Assembly (NCBI RefSeq): GCF_900460535.1
Contig: NZ_UHIL01000001.1
Location: 186,001 to 250,000 of the forward strand
From: Vibrio parahaemolyticus
Lineage (GTDB): Bacteria; Pseudomonadota; Gammaproteobacteria; Enterobacterales; Vibrionaceae
Reading direction: 5' to 3'
Length of the DNA: 64,000 bases
Below the pieces are notes generated by a model that was not told the origin of the DNA, searched no databases, and saw only the letters and a program-made list of their open reading frames with translations. Made by a program: the position numbers and the translations under genes. Of this stretch, positions 30,429 through 43,112 are shown piece by piece. How positions within the stretch are numbered: position 1 is the first letter of the stretch; every line of letters starts with the position of its first letter.

Positions 30429-32051
30429 TTACTTAGTGTGTAAGCCTTTTTTCTCCAGCGCTTTGTAAATCAAGGTTTGCTGGATCAGAGTAACGATGTT
30501 CGACACCAACCAGTACAGAACTAGGCCTGATGGGAAGAACAAGAAGAAGAAGGTAAACATAACCGGCATAAAGGTCATGATCTTCTGCTGCATTGGATCC
30601 GTTACGGTTGTTGGGCTCATCTTCTGGATTAGGAACATTGAAGCACCCATCAGTAGTGGCAGGATGTAGTAAGGGTCCTGCGCTGAAAGGTCATGAATCC
30701 AACCGAAGAATGGAGAGTGACGAAGCTCAACCGATTCCATTAGCGCCCAGTATAGTGCGATGAAGATAGGCATCTGTAGAACAAGAGGAAGACAGCCACC
30801 CAGTGGGTTTACTTTCTCTTTCTTGTACAGTTCCATCATCTCTTGGCTCATGCGTTGACGGTCGTCGCCAATACGCTCACGCATAGCTTGCAGCTTAGGC
30901 TGTAGCATGCGCATTTTCGCCATAGACGTGTATTGCGCTTTCGTTAGTGGGTACATTGCACCACGAACGATGAAGGTCAAACAGATGATTGCCACACCCC
31001 AGTTACCCACGAAGCTTTGGATGAAAGCAAGCAGTGAGTGAAGTGGTTTAGCGATGAACCATAGCCAGCCGTAGTCCACTACTAGGTCTAGGTTTGGTGC
31101 CACTGCTGCCATTTCTTGTTGTAGCTTAGGACCAACCCAAAGTGTTGCTTCAAACTTCGCTTGGTCACCCGTCGCGATCGTTTTGTTCGGCATACGTACG
31201 CCGATATCGCCTAGGTTGCCAATTACGCGAGTGTAAAGGTTAGTACCTGGTTCGTTACGAGGGATCCAAGCAGCTGCGAAGTAGTGTTGGATCATTGCTG
31301 CCCAACCTTGGCCATCTGCTAGGTTGATAGACAGGTTACGATCCTGCATATCTTCAAAGCTGTATTTTTTGTAACGAGTATCTTCAGTTGAGTAAGCACC
31401 GCCACGGTAGGTTGGCATTGTGATGCTACCACCAGCGTCCATTAGGTTTTGACGTAGGTGTGCGTACATACCGAAGGTTGCGTTGTTACCAGAGTTGTTC
31501 GCTACATCGTATTCAACGTTCAGCGCGTAGCTGCCGCGTTTTAATACGTAAGTTTTTGTGTATTCGATACCGTTTGCAGTAAATGTCATCGGAACGCGTA
31601 GTTCGTCTTGACCGTCAGCTAGAGTGAAGCTGTCTGCGCTCACATTGTAGTGAGGACGGTTAGAGCTGCTTAGATCGATACCTTGAGGACCAACAAGACC
31701 GCTTTGTGCGATGAATTGATGACCTTGTGTGTCTTTTAGCAGAACGAATGGGTCTGATGAATCAAGTTCAGCAGAGTATTGGTTTAGGTCGGCATGTACC
31801 ACATCGCCACCAACGGTGTCGATCGACAGAGTTAAAACATCAGTCGTTACTGTGATAGTTTTTGCAGAAGCTTGCTGTTGACCAGGAACTGGGTCCAGCT
31901 CATCAGCAAAAGATGGTGCAGGTAGAGTGCTGCTTGATTGAGCCTGTTCAACCGCTTGAGGTGCTGGATTCTTTGCGACTTGCCATTGTTGAAATAGCAA
32001 GAAAGAAACCAGTGCCAGAGCGATGAGCAGGATATTACGTTGAGAATCCAT
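30429..32051 (-). CDS. yidC: YidC membrane protein insertase
   Basis: 540-residue Oxa1-type insertase acting alone or with SecYEG. One N-terminal membrane helix ([17 protein letters not shown], residues 6-22) precedes a large periplasmic beta-domain (about 60-340). The conserved five-helix core follows: [30 protein letters not shown] near 350-380 with the groove arginine, [22 protein letters not shown] near 420, and the final helices to 530. It lies 2 bases after yidD, so the two are coupled. Foldings and length are normal. Confidence 0.97.
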   Translation of the reverse strand: MDSQRNILLIALALVSFLLFQQWQVAKNPAPQAVEQAQSSSTLPAPSFADELDPVPGQQQASAKTITVTTDVLTLSIDTVGGDVVHADLNQYSAELDSSDPFVLLKDTQGHQFIAQSGLVGPQGIDLSSSNRPHYNVSADSFTLADGQDELRVPMTFTANGIEYTKTYVLKRGSYALNVEYDVANNSGNNATFGMYAHLRQNLMDAGGSITMPTYRGGAYSTEDTRYKKYSFEDMQDRNLSINLADGQGWAAMIQHYFAAAWIPRNEPGTNLYTRVIGNLGDIGVRMPNKTIATGDQAKFEATLWVGPKLQQEMAAVAPNLDLVVDYGWLWFIAKPLHSLLAFIQSFVGNWGVAIICLTFIVRGAMYPLTKAQYTSMAKMRMLQPKLQAMRERIGDDRQRMSQEMMELYKKEKVNPLGGCLPLVLQMPIFIALYWALMESVELRHSPFFGWIHDLSAQDPYYILPLLMGASMFLIQKMSPTTVTDPMQQKIMTFMPVMFTFFFLFFPSGLVLYWLVSNIVTLIQQTLIYKALEKKGLHTK

Positions 32052-32053
32052 CG

Positions 32054-32311
32054 TTAGTTATCTCTGTCTTGTTTTTGGACTGGTGGAACGGGGTCATACC
32101 CCCCTTCATTCAAAGGGTGGCATTTTAATAGACGTTTGCCTGATAACCAACATCCTTTTACAAAACCGTGAGCTCTCAAAGCTTCTAGCGCGTAAGTGGA
32201 ACAAGTTGGTGTGAACCGGCAACGAGGACCAATCAGAGGGCTGATAAACCAGCGATAAAGATAAACGAGCCCAATGGCTATCCACGTGAAGGGCGAGACA
32301 GGCGTTGCCAT
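32054..32311 (-). CDS. yidD: YidD membrane protein insertion efficiency factor
   Basis: 85-residue small protein with an amphipathic N-terminal helix and the family core [20 protein letters not shown] (about residues 19-38), then [18 protein letters not shown]. It helps YidC-dependent insertion. Its start overlaps the 3' end of rnpA by 34 bases and it ends 2 bases before yidC, a compact and typical arrangement. The gene is real in spite of the overlap. Confidence 0.95.
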   Translation of the reverse strand: MATPVSPFTWIAIGLVYLYRWFISPLIGPRCRFTPTCSTYALEALRAHGFVKGCWLSGKRLLKCHPLNEGGYDPVPPVQKQDRDN

Positions 32312-32634
32312 AGCTTATCAAACAACTTAAAAATTTCCTCATTGCTTAAATCTTGCGCGCTTTTCTTCGCGATCACAACAAAATCTTTGTTTGGAAGCTG
32401 ATGTTGAGAGTTACGAAAGCTTTCACGAGCCAAACGCTTAAAGCGGTTACGACCGACAGCAGTTTTGATTTGCTTTTTCGGAACAGCTAAACCTAATCGT
32501 GGATGAGAAAGTTTGTTATTGCGAGCAATGATGGTGAAATGAGGCGAGCCAGCTCGGTGAGCTTGCTGGAAGACGTTTTGATAATGCTCGGGAGTTAACA
32601 AGCGTAACTCCCGATTAAACGCGTACGTGTTCAA
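32278..32634 (-). CDS. rnpA: RNase P protein component
   Basis: 118-residue basic protein that binds the RNase P RNA and helps process tRNA 5' ends. The family signature [13 protein letters not shown] (RNR motif) is near residues 62-74, and [15 protein letters not shown] is just before it. It follows rpmH after 13 bases and overlaps yidD. The order rpmH-rnpA-yidD-yidC is that of most gammaproteobacteria. Confidence 0.97.
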   Translation of the reverse strand: MNTYAFNRELRLLTPEHYQNVFQQAHRAGSPHFTIIARNNKLSHPRLGLAVPKKQIKTAVGRNRFKRLARESFRNSQHQLPNKDFVVIAKKSAQDLSNEEIFKLFDKLWQRLSRPSRG

Positions 32635-32647
32635 AATAAACTAGCGA

Positions 32648-32782
32648 TTATTTTGATAGGCGCGCACGGCCTTTTGCACGACGTGCGTTGATAACTTTAC
32701 GACCGTTCTTAGTTGCCATGCGAGCACGGAAGCCGTGAGTACGCTTGCGCTTTAGAACTGTAGGTTGAAAAGTGCGTTTCAT
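32648..32782 (-). CDS. rpmH: 50S ribosomal protein L34
   Basis: 44-residue, very basic ribosomal protein beginning [18 protein letters not shown] and ending RARLSK. ATG is at 32780-32782 and TAA at 32648-32650. It is the first gene of the rpmH-rnpA-yidD-yidC operon, 13 bases before rnpA, and has two good promoters upstream. Sequence and length are invariant features of the family, so this is certain. Confidence 0.98.
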
Positions 32783-32907
32783 GATAATTACCTTTACTGA
32801 TCAGTAGTTTTAGGTTCTTGTTAAACCCGGCGTGGGCATCTGTTTTCTTTATAAAGAAGCTCTTTATATAGAGAAGAACAACCGACGCCTCTCAACAAAG
32901 AGGCGGA

Positions 32908-32996
32908 ATTGTAATCACACTCACATAATGTGTCAATGACTCAATGAGTACGAAATTCCGGCCGGGCGATTATACGTAGTGTGAGTAAAATCTCAA
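32908..32996 (-). promoter_or_regulatory. Two tandem sigma-70 promoters of rpmH
   Basis: Reading the minus strand, the distal one is TTGAGA (32996-32991), 16 bases, TATAAT (32974-32969); the proximal is TTGACA (32936-32931), 17 bases, TACAAT (32913-32908). Between them and rpmH are a 7-bp hairpin (32886-32892 with 32899-32905) and a 14-base perfect palindrome ttctttataaagaa (32845-32858). Confidence 0.75.
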
Positions 32997-33023
32997 GGAT
33001 CAATCGATCCTGTTGCTTGATCG

Positions 33024-33761
33024 TTACTCTATTCCTACTTGGTTAAGGAATTTTTTCAAACGAGGATCTTGTGGATTATCGAAAATATCCTGTGGAGAAC
33101 CTTGTTCGACGATGTTGCCTTCCGCCATAAAGATCACCCGATCGGCGACTTCTTTAGCAAATTGCATCTCGTGTGTTACCACCAGCATGGTTTGATGCTG
33201 ATTGGCTAACTTCTTCATTAATGAGAGAACTTCACCGACCCATTCCGGATCCAGTGCGGAAGTTGGCTCATCAAAAAGTAACAGTTCTGGCTGTAACGCC
33301 ATAGCGCGACCGATGCCGACACGCTGCTGCTGGCCACCAGATAGAGCTGCCGGGTAGCTGTCACCTTTCTCGCCAAGGCCAATATCATCCAGAATCTGCT
33401 GTGCACGAGTCAGAGCTTCCTGTTTCTTCCAGCCACGCACGGTAATCAAACCTTCGGCAATATTCTGGCGAGCCGTCATGTGCGCAAAAAGGGCATAATT
33501 TTGGAAAACAAACCCAGTACGGCGACGCAGCGCCAAGACTTCGGCTTTCGTGTGCTTTTGTGTATCGACAGAGATGTCGTCGATAGTGATACGACCTTCG
33601 TCGGCCTGCTCAAGGAAGTTAACGGTGCGCAACAGGGTCGACTTACCCGTACCGCTAGAGCCGATAATCACGATGATCTCACCCTGTTTGATATCGAGAT
33701 CAATGCCTTTCAGGACTTCAGTATCGCCAAAGCGCTTGTGGATATTTTCTAATTTGATCAT
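33024..33761 (-). CDS. Polar amino acid ABC transporter, ATP-binding protein
   Basis: 245-residue ATPase of the GlnQ/HisP/TcyN group. Walker [12 protein letters not shown] lies near residues 34-44, the Q-loop FQNYALF near 85, the signature [14 protein letters not shown] near 140, Walker [14 protein letters not shown] near 160 and the switch histidine in VVTHEM near 195. It overlaps the permease gene by 4 bases (ATGA type) and completes a three-gene operon read from 35291 to 33024. Similarity of the binding protein to TcyJ suggests cystine, but substrate is not proven. Confidence 0.9.
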   Translation of the reverse strand: MIKLENIHKRFGDTEVLKGIDLDIKQGEIIVIIGSSGTGKSTLLRTVNFLEQADEGRITIDDISVDTQKHTKAEVLALRRRTGFVFQNYALFAHMTARQNIAEGLITVRGWKKQEALTRAQQILDDIGLGEKGDSYPAALSGGQQQRVGIGRAMALQPELLLFDEPTSALDPEWVGEVLSLMKKLANQHQTMLVVTHEMQFAKEVADRVIFMAEGNIVEQGSPQDIFDNPQDPRLKKFLNQVGIE

Positions 33762-34429
33762 CGTACGTACGCCTTATTCAGTTTCGCTTCAGCCCAAATT
33801 TGTACTCGAGTCAGAATCACCACCACGCCCCAGTAAATCAGAGCGACAGCAAGGAAAGCTTCGAAGAAGCGGAAACTAGAAGAGGCTTCCATTTGCGCTT
33901 TAGCCATGATTTCTGCCACGCCAAGCGTAAAGGCGAGGGAAGTCGACTTAATCATATCAATGAAGTAGTTCATCAATGAGGGCAGTGCTACTCGTGTTGC
34001 TTGTGGCAGAATCACGCGACGCATCGCTTGTGGCGTTGTCATGCCGACCGATAGGCTCGCTTCCATTTGGCTACGATCAATTCCGATGATTGCAGCACGA
34101 ATACTCTCGGCCATATAAGCGGCAAAGTGCAATGTTAAACCAATCACTGCGGCAGAAAATGCATCGATGCCCACCATCACAGGGAAGATTTGTGGCAAGC
34201 CGTAATAAAGCAGGAAAAGTTGTACTAACAGTGGGGTACCACGGAAGAAGCTGATGTACAGTTGACTCAATTGGTCGAGAACTGGCAGCTTAAATACGCG
34301 AATGTTCGCCAAAATGACGGCTAAAATCAGTGAAAAGACCAAGCCCCATGTGGCCATTTCCATGGTTGTGCCAAGATATTTGAGCAATATCGGCAGCAGT
34401 TCCAACATGTAATTAAAATCAAATCCCAT
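33758..34429 (-). CDS. Polar amino acid ABC transporter, permease
   Basis: 223-residue HisMQ-type permease with the EAA loop [23 protein letters not shown] near residues 142-164 and [21 protein letters not shown] near 58-78, the region conserved in this family. Five hydrophobic segments fit the usual topology. It probably forms a homodimer, because only one permease gene is present. It lies between the binding protein gene (about 115-base gap) and the ATPase gene (4-base overlap). Confidence 0.9.
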   Translation of the reverse strand: MGFDFNYMLELLPILLKYLGTTMEMATWGLVFSLILAVILANIRVFKLPVLDQLSQLYISFFRGTPLLVQLFLLYYGLPQIFPVMVGIDAFSAAVIGLTLHFAAYMAESIRAAIIGIDRSQMEASLSVGMTTPQAMRRVILPQATRVALPSLMNYFIDMIKSTSLAFTLGVAEIMAKAQMEASSSFRFFEAFLAVALIYWGVVVILTRVQIWAEAKLNKAYVR

Positions 34430-34544
34430 ACGGCTTACCTAAAGGCTAGAGAAAAGAAAAGGTGGAAAACAATGTTCCACCTTCACATGAGTTTATTTTA
34501 GGTCGAGAGTTGCGATTGTTCGCATTCTCGAAAGCAAAGTAGCA

Positions 34545-35291
34545 TTACTTCGTGATGTCAGCACCAAACCACTTCACTGAAATCTTTTCTACTGTACCAT
34601 CTGCACGCATCTCTGCTAGTGCTTTATTCACTTCCGCTTGTAGCTTCTGACCTTTTTCATTGTTAACGAAAGGCCATGCGTTTTGAATGGTTTCAAACGG
34701 TTCACCTGCCAGTTCCAGTGGCAGACCAGTTTTCTTGATCAGTTCTAGCGCGGATAAACGATCCATCACGAAAGCGTCTGCACGGCCAAGTGCAACATCA
34801 TGCTCGATACCAGTGTCGTAAGTTTTGATGTTGATTTTGCCATCTTTGTCGTATTGGCGTAGTAACTGCTCAAAGTTAGAACCCAGGTTAACCGCAACGG
34901 TTTTGCCTGCTAGATCGTCTACACCTTTGATGCTGTCGTTGCCTTTACGTACCGTGATTTGCGCGCCGTCGATCACATAAGGGTCTGCAAACAGGTATTT
35001 CGCTTTGCGCTCATCTGTCATGGTGATTTGGTTTGAGATTGTATCGATGCGGCCAGTTTCTAAAAGACCAAACAAACCTGAGAAGTTCGACGTCACGTAT
35101 TCGATCTTGTAGTCGTTACGCTTACCGATCTCATCCCACATATCCACCTCAAAGCCTTGTAGCTTGTCTTGCTTCACGAAAGTGAATGGGAAGTAACGGC
35201 CAGACATGCCCACCTTGACTTCAGTTGCGGCTTGAACAGTCGCGGCAGATAGTGCGATGGCTGCAACGGCAACCTTAACCCAGTTTTTCAT
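34545..35291 (-). CDS. Polar amino acid (cystine-like) ABC transporter, binding protein
   Basis: 248-residue periplasmic binding protein with signal peptide MKNWVKVAVAAIALSAATVQA (cleavage after residue 21). Features shared with the cystine binder TcyJ/FliY are the order GMSGRYFPFTF, LQGFEVDMWDEIG, INSN-type SNQITMTDERKAKY near 87-100, DRLSALELIKKTG near 177-189, and the end KWFGADITK. A cystine or related polar amino acid is therefore likely. The gene is first in its operon. The gap before dnaA lies upstream. Confidence 0.86.
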   Translation of the reverse strand: MKNWVKVAVAAIALSAATVQAATEVKVGMSGRYFPFTFVKQDKLQGFEVDMWDEIGKRNDYKIEYVTSNFSGLFGLLETGRIDTISNQITMTDERKAKYLFADPYVIDGAQITVRKGNDSIKGVDDLAGKTVAVNLGSNFEQLLRQYDKDGKINIKTYDTGIEHDVALGRADAFVMDRLSALELIKKTGLPLELAGEPFETIQNAWPFVNNEKGQKLQAEVNKALAEMRADGTVEKISVKWFGADITK

Positions 35292-35525
35292 AATACATCT
35301 CCATATTTTTATAGTTGGAAATACTACTGTTAGTTAGCTCAATTAAATAAATAACCAAGAGCAATAACCTAGACCAGAGAGTAATAAGTTCTCATTTGGT
35401 TTAGATAATAGACAATTTGGCAAGGAGGCGATGGAAAAACGATCGAATCAAAGCGAAAGGATCGAAAAAAGAGGCGCTGGAAAGAAAATAATACACAGAG
35501 TTATCACCAATCTGTCGATCTCGCT

Positions 35526-35613
35526 AAATTTGCCCAAATGTGGATCAATGTGTGGGCAAATTTGGGGCAAGGTGTGTTGATCTCACCAAGTTTGGCGAAA
35601 TAATTGTGAATAA
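35526..35613. promoter_or_regulatory. dnaA upstream control region with 11-bp inverted repeat and DnaA box
   Basis: The 428-base gap 35292-35719 holds no gene. A perfect inverted repeat, aaatttgccca (35526-35536) with tgggcaaattt (35553-35563), has a 16-base spacer containing tgtggatca. A DnaA box tgtgaataa lies at 35605-35613 and a near box ttattcact at 35622-35630, consistent with autoregulation of dnaA. I could not pick a convincing -35/-10 pair. Confidence 0.6.
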
Positions 35614-35719
35614 CTTAGATCTTATTCACTTGATCGTCGATCAATTGCTGGCGATCTTGGTTATCAACAGGTAAAATTGCCAGTCTTTTCCGATAATTCA
35701 ATTACTCAGTGGGGGCACC

Positions 35720-37126
35720 GTGTCATCTTCGCTTTGGCTGCAATGTTTGCAGCAGCTTCAAGAAGAGCTACCAGCTACAGAATTCAGTATGTGGGTTCGT
35801 CCGTTACAAGCGGAGCTCAATGACAATACTCTCACTCTATTCGCGCCAAACCGCTTTGTGTTGGATTGGGTGCGTGATAAGTATCTGAACAGCATTACTC
35901 GTTTACTGCAGGAATACTGTGGTAACGACATCCCGAATTTACGCTTTGAAGTGGGCAGTCGCCCAGTTTCTGCGCTTAAGCCAGCACCGACACGTACGCC
36001 GGCGGATGTGGCTGCGGAATCTTCAGCGCCTGCGCAGTTGCAAGCACGTAAACCTGTGCACAAAACATGGGATGACGACCCTCAAGCGATTGCAGCGATC
36101 AATCACCGCTCAAACATGAACCCAAAACATAAGTTCGACAACTTCGTAGAAGGTAAATCGAACCAACTGGGTTTGGCTGCGGCGCGTCAGGTATCGGATA
36201 ACCCAGGAGCAGCCTACAACCCACTGTTCCTTTACGGTGGTACTGGTCTAGGTAAAACTCACTTGCTTCACGCTGTGGGTAACGCGATTGTGGATAACAA
36301 CCCGAACGCGAAAGTGGTGTACATGCACTCTGAGCGTTTCGTGCAAGACATGGTAAAAGCACTGCAAAACAATGCGATTGAAGAATTCAAGCGCTACTAC
36401 CGCAGTGTGGATGCACTCCTTATCGATGACATCCAATTCTTTGCCAACAAAGAGCGCTCACAAGAAGAATTCTTCCATACCTTCAACGCATTGTTGGAAG
36501 GTAACCAACAGATCATCCTAACTTCTGACCGTTATCCAAAAGAGATCAGCGGGGTAGAGGATCGTCTGAAATCGCGCTTTGGTTGGGGTTTAACGGTTGC
36601 GATCGAGCCGCCTGAGCTAGAGACGCGTGTGGCGATCTTGATGAAGAAAGCTGAAGACCATCAAATTCATTTGGCTGACGAAGTTGCGTTCTTTATTGCA
36701 AAACGTCTGCGTTCCAACGTTCGTGAGTTGGAAGGCGCGTTGAACCGAGTCATTGCCAACGCGAACTTTACTGGCCGCCCAATCACCATCGACTTCGTTC
36801 GCGAAGCGCTGCGCGATCTGCTGGCGCTGCAAGAGAAGTTGGTGACCATTGACAACATTCAAAAGACGGTTGCTGAGTACTACAAAATCAAAGTGGCGGA
36901 TCTGCTGTCTAAACGTCGTTCTCGCTCCGTTGCACGTCCTCGTCAATTGGCGATGGCACTGGCTAAAGAGCTAACTAACCACAGCTTGCCAGAAATCGGT
37001 GATGCGTTTGGTGGCCGAGACCATACGACCGTTTTGCATGCATGTCGCAAGATTGAGCAGCTGCGAGAAGAGAGCCACGATATTAAGGAAGATTACTCGA
37101 ACTTGATTCGCACCCTGTCTTCTTAA
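35720..37126 (+). CDS. dnaA: DnaA replication initiator
   Basis: 468-residue AAA+ initiator that melts oriC. Domain I (1-80, [19 protein letters not shown]) binds DnaB and DiaA; a Pro/Ala-rich linker lies at about 85-130; the AAA+ domain has [15 protein letters not shown] near 175 and Walker [14 protein letters not shown] near 235; domain IV has the DnaA-box [18 protein letters not shown] near 435. The start is GTG with GTGGGGG upstream. It is about 7.4 kb from oriC and heads dnaA-dnaN-recF-gyrB. Confidence 0.98.
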   Translation: MSSSLWLQCLQQLQEELPATEFSMWVRPLQAELNDNTLTLFAPNRFVLDWVRDKYLNSITRLLQEYCGNDIPNLRFEVGSRPVSALKPAPTRTPADVAAESSAPAQLQARKPVHKTWDDDPQAIAAINHRSNMNPKHKFDNFVEGKSNQLGLAAARQVSDNPGAAYNPLFLYGGTGLGKTHLLHAVGNAIVDNNPNAKVVYMHSERFVQDMVKALQNNAIEEFKRYYRSVDALLIDDIQFFANKERSQEEFFHTFNALLEGNQQIILTSDRYPKEISGVEDRLKSRFGWGLTVAIEPPELETRVAILMKKAEDHQIHLADEVAFFIAKRLRSNVRELEGALNRVIANANFTGRPITIDFVREALRDLLALQEKLVTIDNIQKTVAEYYKIKVADLLSKRRSRSVARPRQLAMALAKELTNHSLPEIGDAFGGRDHTTVLHACRKIEQLREESHDIKEDYSNLIRTLSS

Positions 37127-37189
37127 TCGGTTAGAATAACGGTATTCTAAGCAAATCAATTTTTGAGCTGACAGCGTAAAGAGCCAAGC

Positions 37190-38290
37190 ATGAAATTTAC
37201 TATTGAACGTAGTCATTTAATCAAACCGCTACAACAGGTTTCGGGCGCTTTGGGTGGCCGACCAACCCTGCCTATTTTGGGCAACCTACTCTTAAAAGTA
37301 GAAGAGAACGTGCTATCAATGACCGCGACTGACCTAGAAGTGGAATTGGTGAGCAAAGTGACTCTAGAAGGGGATTTCGAAGCGGGTAGCATTACCGTTC
37401 CTTCGCGTAAGTTTCTCGATATTTGCCGTGGCTTACCAGACGATGCGATCATCACTTTTGTGTTAGAAGGCGATCGCGTTCAAGTTCGTTCTGGTCGCAG
37501 CCGTTTCTCACTGGCAACGCTACCAGCGAATGACTTCCCGAACATTGAAGATTGGCAAAGTGAAGTTGAAGTATCACTGAGCCAAGCGGATCTGCGTACG
37601 CTTATCGACAAAACTCAGTTCTCGATGGCAAACCAAGACGTACGTTACTACCTCAACGGTATGTTGTTTGAAATCGATGGCACGACACTGCGTAGTGTGG
37701 CGACCGACGGTCACCGTATGGCAGTATCGCAAACTCAACTAGGTGCTGACTTCGCCCAAAAGCAAATCATCGTGCCACGCAAAGGTGTGCAGGAATTGGT
37801 TAAGCTGATGGATGCGCCAGAGCAACCTGTCGTTTTGCAAATTGGCAGCTCAAACGTGCGTGCAGAAGTGAACAACTTTATCTTCACGTCTAAACTGGTT
37901 GATGGCCGTTTCCCTGACTATCGCCGCGTATTACCGCAACATACCAACAAAACACTGATCGCAAGTTGTGATGAATTGCGCCAAGCGTTCTCGCGTGCTG
38001 CGATTCTTTCTAACGAAAAGTTCCGTGGTGTGCGTGTTAACTTAGCAGGCAGCGAAATGCGCATTACGGCAAACAACCCAGAGCAGGAAGAAGCCGAAGA
38101 GATGCTGGATGTGACCTTTGAAGGTGACCCAATCGAAATCGGCTTCAACGTTAGCTATGTGTTGGATGTGCTGAACACGCTACGTTGCGAGAAGGTACAA
38201 GTGTCGATGTCGGATGCCAATGCCAGTGCATTGATTGAAAATGCTGACGATGACAGTGCCATGTACGTGGTGATGCCAATTCGTCTATAA
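37190..38290 (+). CDS. dnaN: DNA polymerase III beta sliding clamp
   Basis: 366-residue clamp of three similar domains, starting MKFTIERSHLIKPLQQVSG and ending in the conserved peptide-binding tail YVVMPIRL. It confers processivity on Pol III and is the platform for Hda-dependent inactivation of DnaA. It lies 63 bases after dnaA and 9 bases before recF. Length is identical to that of E. coli. Confidence 0.98.
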   Translation: MKFTIERSHLIKPLQQVSGALGGRPTLPILGNLLLKVEENVLSMTATDLEVELVSKVTLEGDFEAGSITVPSRKFLDICRGLPDDAIITFVLEGDRVQVRSGRSRFSLATLPANDFPNIEDWQSEVEVSLSQADLRTLIDKTQFSMANQDVRYYLNGMLFEIDGTTLRSVATDGHRMAVSQTQLGADFAQKQIIVPRKGVQELVKLMDAPEQPVVLQIGSSNVRAEVNNFIFTSKLVDGRFPDYRRVLPQHTNKTLIASCDELRQAFSRAAILSNEKFRGVRVNLAGSEMRITANNPEQEEAEEMLDVTFEGDPIEIGFNVSYVLDVLNTLRCEKVQVSMSDANASALIENADDDSAMYVVMPIRL

Positions 38291-38299
38291 GCCAACTGA

Positions 38300-41810
<3,511 letters not shown>

Positions 41811-41830
41811 CGACAAGCGTTTTTAGATAG

Positions 41831-41860
41831 AAAAAAGCAGCGAGCCATCGCTGCTTTTTT
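41831..41860 (+). terminator. Terminator of the dnaA-gyrB operon
   Basis: A perfect 13-bp stem, aaaaaagcagcga (41831-41843) with tcgctgctttttt (41848-41860), has loop gcca and a T-run. It lies about 20 bases after the gyrB stop. Confidence 0.95.
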
Positions 41861-42158
41861 GTTTCTTGGTGGTATGAAAATCACCACTTTATGCCAAGAC
41901 TTTGGCTTTTCTGCTACTAACTGCCAGAGGCTTGAGTAGCGGCACCATTTTGTTTCCCTTTTCTGTTTTTCTTGCCATTTTGTTCGCTTGAGTGCTTTTG
42001 CTTTCTTTTTTCGGCTCGCTATAGTGCTGTAGAGCTTTCCAATTATACGAGGTTAGAAAACATGGTGACGATTTTCCTGAACTAAGCCGGAGGTGACGCA
42101 CTTCCGGTTCAATGCACTGCAATTATCTGTAAGACAAGGCATTAAGAAGGAAAATATC
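41861..42158. other. Non-coding gap after gyrB
   Basis: About 300 bases between the gyrB terminator and the next gene. I see no convincing gene in it. A 77-codon minus-strand frame (41889-42122) and very short plus-strand frames lack ribosome sites and recognisable content. A likely promoter for the following gene must lie here but no clear -35/-10 pair was found. Confidence 0.5.
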
Positions 42159-42575
42159 ATGTTTGAACGCTGGTTCACTGCGTACTGCTTGGCGCTGCGA
42201 ACTTGGTGGTTAACCAGTCGCTTTTTAACCTATCAATCACCACTAAGATTACTGTCGCTGTTTGAAGTCTACGAACAGCAAATCCAGTGTCGCAACTTAG
42301 CCCGAATTGCGATTGGCGACACCGTTCGCTTAGTGGATCTTGACCGCTCCTATCAATATCGCATGACGTTAGTTGATTCACGTAAGAGCCAACCTCTTGC
42401 GGGGATGCTAGCTGTTGATTCGTACTTAGGTTCCCGATTGTTGGGGCGCTCTCAGGATGAGGTCTTAGAACTAGAGATATTCAACCAGCGCCGCTGCTTT
42501 GTGATTACCGAAATCATTCATCAATCACAGCCACCAACACCGCATCTGGTGTGTAGCTGTATGCTATGTCAGTAA
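42159..42575 (+). CDS. GreA/GreB C-terminal-like (Rnk-type) protein
   Basis: 138-residue protein of unknown role. Residues 1-45 (MFERWFTAYCLALRTWW onward) are hydrophobic or aromatic-rich. From about residue 48, RIAIGDTVRLVDLDRSYQY followed by GMLAVDSYLGSRLLGRSQDEV and LELEIFN has the order of the FKBP-like C-terminal domain shared by GreA, GreB and Rnk (IGDxVxLxDL, SPLGxALLG). The acidic-tip coiled coil of Gre factors is absent. The C-terminus has a CSCMLCQ cluster. The ATG at 42159 has AAGGAA upstream; an earlier start at 42093 is unlikely. Fold assignment is by pattern only. Confidence 0.7.
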   Translation: MFERWFTAYCLALRTWWLTSRFLTYQSPLRLLSLFEVYEQQIQCRNLARIAIGDTVRLVDLDRSYQYRMTLVDSRKSQPLAGMLAVDSYLGSRLLGRSQDEVLELEIFNQRRCFVITEIIHQSQPPTPHLVCSCMLCQ

Positions 42576-42590
42576 AATAGAGGTGAAGTC

Positions 42591-42707
42591 ATGAGTAAAA
42601 AAGACAAGAAGCAACCCCAGTTAAGCTTGAAAGAAAAACGTAAGTTGAAGCAAGAGAAAGCGGCCGAGCAAGGGATGGTGAAAGCGCGTAAACCATCTCG
42701 CAAATAA
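42591..42707 (+). CDS. Small basic protein of unknown function (38 residues)
   Basis: A 38-residue frame from ATG 42591 to TAA 42705-42707 with AGAGGTGA 6 bases upstream. The product is extremely basic: it begins MSKKDKKQPQLSLKEKRKLK and ends KARKPSRK, with about 13 Lys and 3 Arg, and is probably one helix with disordered ends. It starts 15 bases after the Rnk-like gene and is followed directly by a hairpin, so the two probably form an operon. Lysine-rich composition suggests RNA or ribosome contact, which is only inference. I do not recognise the family. Confidence 0.68.
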   Translation: MSKKDKKQPQLSLKEKRKLKQEKAAEQGMVKARKPSRK

Positions 42708-42721
42708 AAATTGCGGCTTAT

Positions 42722-42752
42722 AAGCCCGCCGTAAGAGGTGGGCTTTGTATTG
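42722..42752 (+). terminator. Terminator after the small basic protein gene
   Basis: aagcccgcc (42722-42730) with ggtgggctt (42737-42745) forms a 9-bp stem with one G-T wobble and loop gtaaga, followed by a weak T-rich stretch tgtattgttg. It lies 14 bases after the stop. Confidence 0.7.
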
Positions 42753-42823
42753 TTGTCGGGTAGGAAAAGCGAGCTTAATTTGAGGTCTTTGATAGGCGCG
42801 TTGAAATTTTTTTCATTTTGTCC

Positions 42824-42852
42824 CTTGAAAGCGATTTTTGATGACCTTATAT
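42824..42852 (+). promoter_or_regulatory. Sigma-32 heat-shock promoter of ibpA
   Basis: CTTGAAA (42824-42830) matches the sigma-32 -35 consensus fully, and after 14 bases CCTTATAT (42845-42852) matches the -10 CCCCATNT in most positions. This would start a transcript of about 255 bases before the ibpA ATG. A small heat-shock gene downstream supports the call. Confidence 0.82.
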
Positions 42853-43022
42853 CTAGTTGTGAAGAGGATGACTGGCTTGCTAGAGACTAGAAGACCAGCC
42901 CTCTGGAATCGCTAAAACGAGATCGCTCAAAAGAGGATATGGTGTTTTAGCACACAACTTAAACCTTTAGATTCAATATCATGTCTCCGAGCCAAACCAA
43001 GGCCTGTGGAATGATAAGAATC

Positions 43023-43112
43023 TCTTAGTTCGGCGTCGGTTTTTGCATAAACACGCCAGTAGGATGAAGTTCATCCGAACTAAGACTATTGCTTAATTAA
43101 GAGGATAGATTT
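43023..43112 (+). promoter_or_regulatory. ROSE-like RNA thermometer in the ibpA leader
   Basis: The leader folds into a contiguous three-way junction: P1 tcttagttc (43023-43031) with gaactaaga (43077-43085); P2 ggcgt (43032-43036) with acgcc (43053-43057); P3 ggatga (43062-43067) with tcatcc (43071-43076). After it, ttgct (43089-43093) can pair with agga of the ribosome site (43102-43105) across a G-G mismatch, the mark of ROSE elements. The hairpin would hide the Shine-Dalgarno at low temperature. The sigma-32 promoter agrees. The fold is by eye. Confidence 0.75.

Noticed and set aside
41889..42122. 77-codon minus-strand frame after gyrB
   Set aside because: No ribosome site, no recognisable domain, overlaps the region upstream of the Rnk-like gene; looks like chance.
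42093..42158. Upstream extension of the Rnk-like protein
   Set aside because: The ATG at 42159 has a good ribosome site; the 22 extra residues do not resemble a conserved start.
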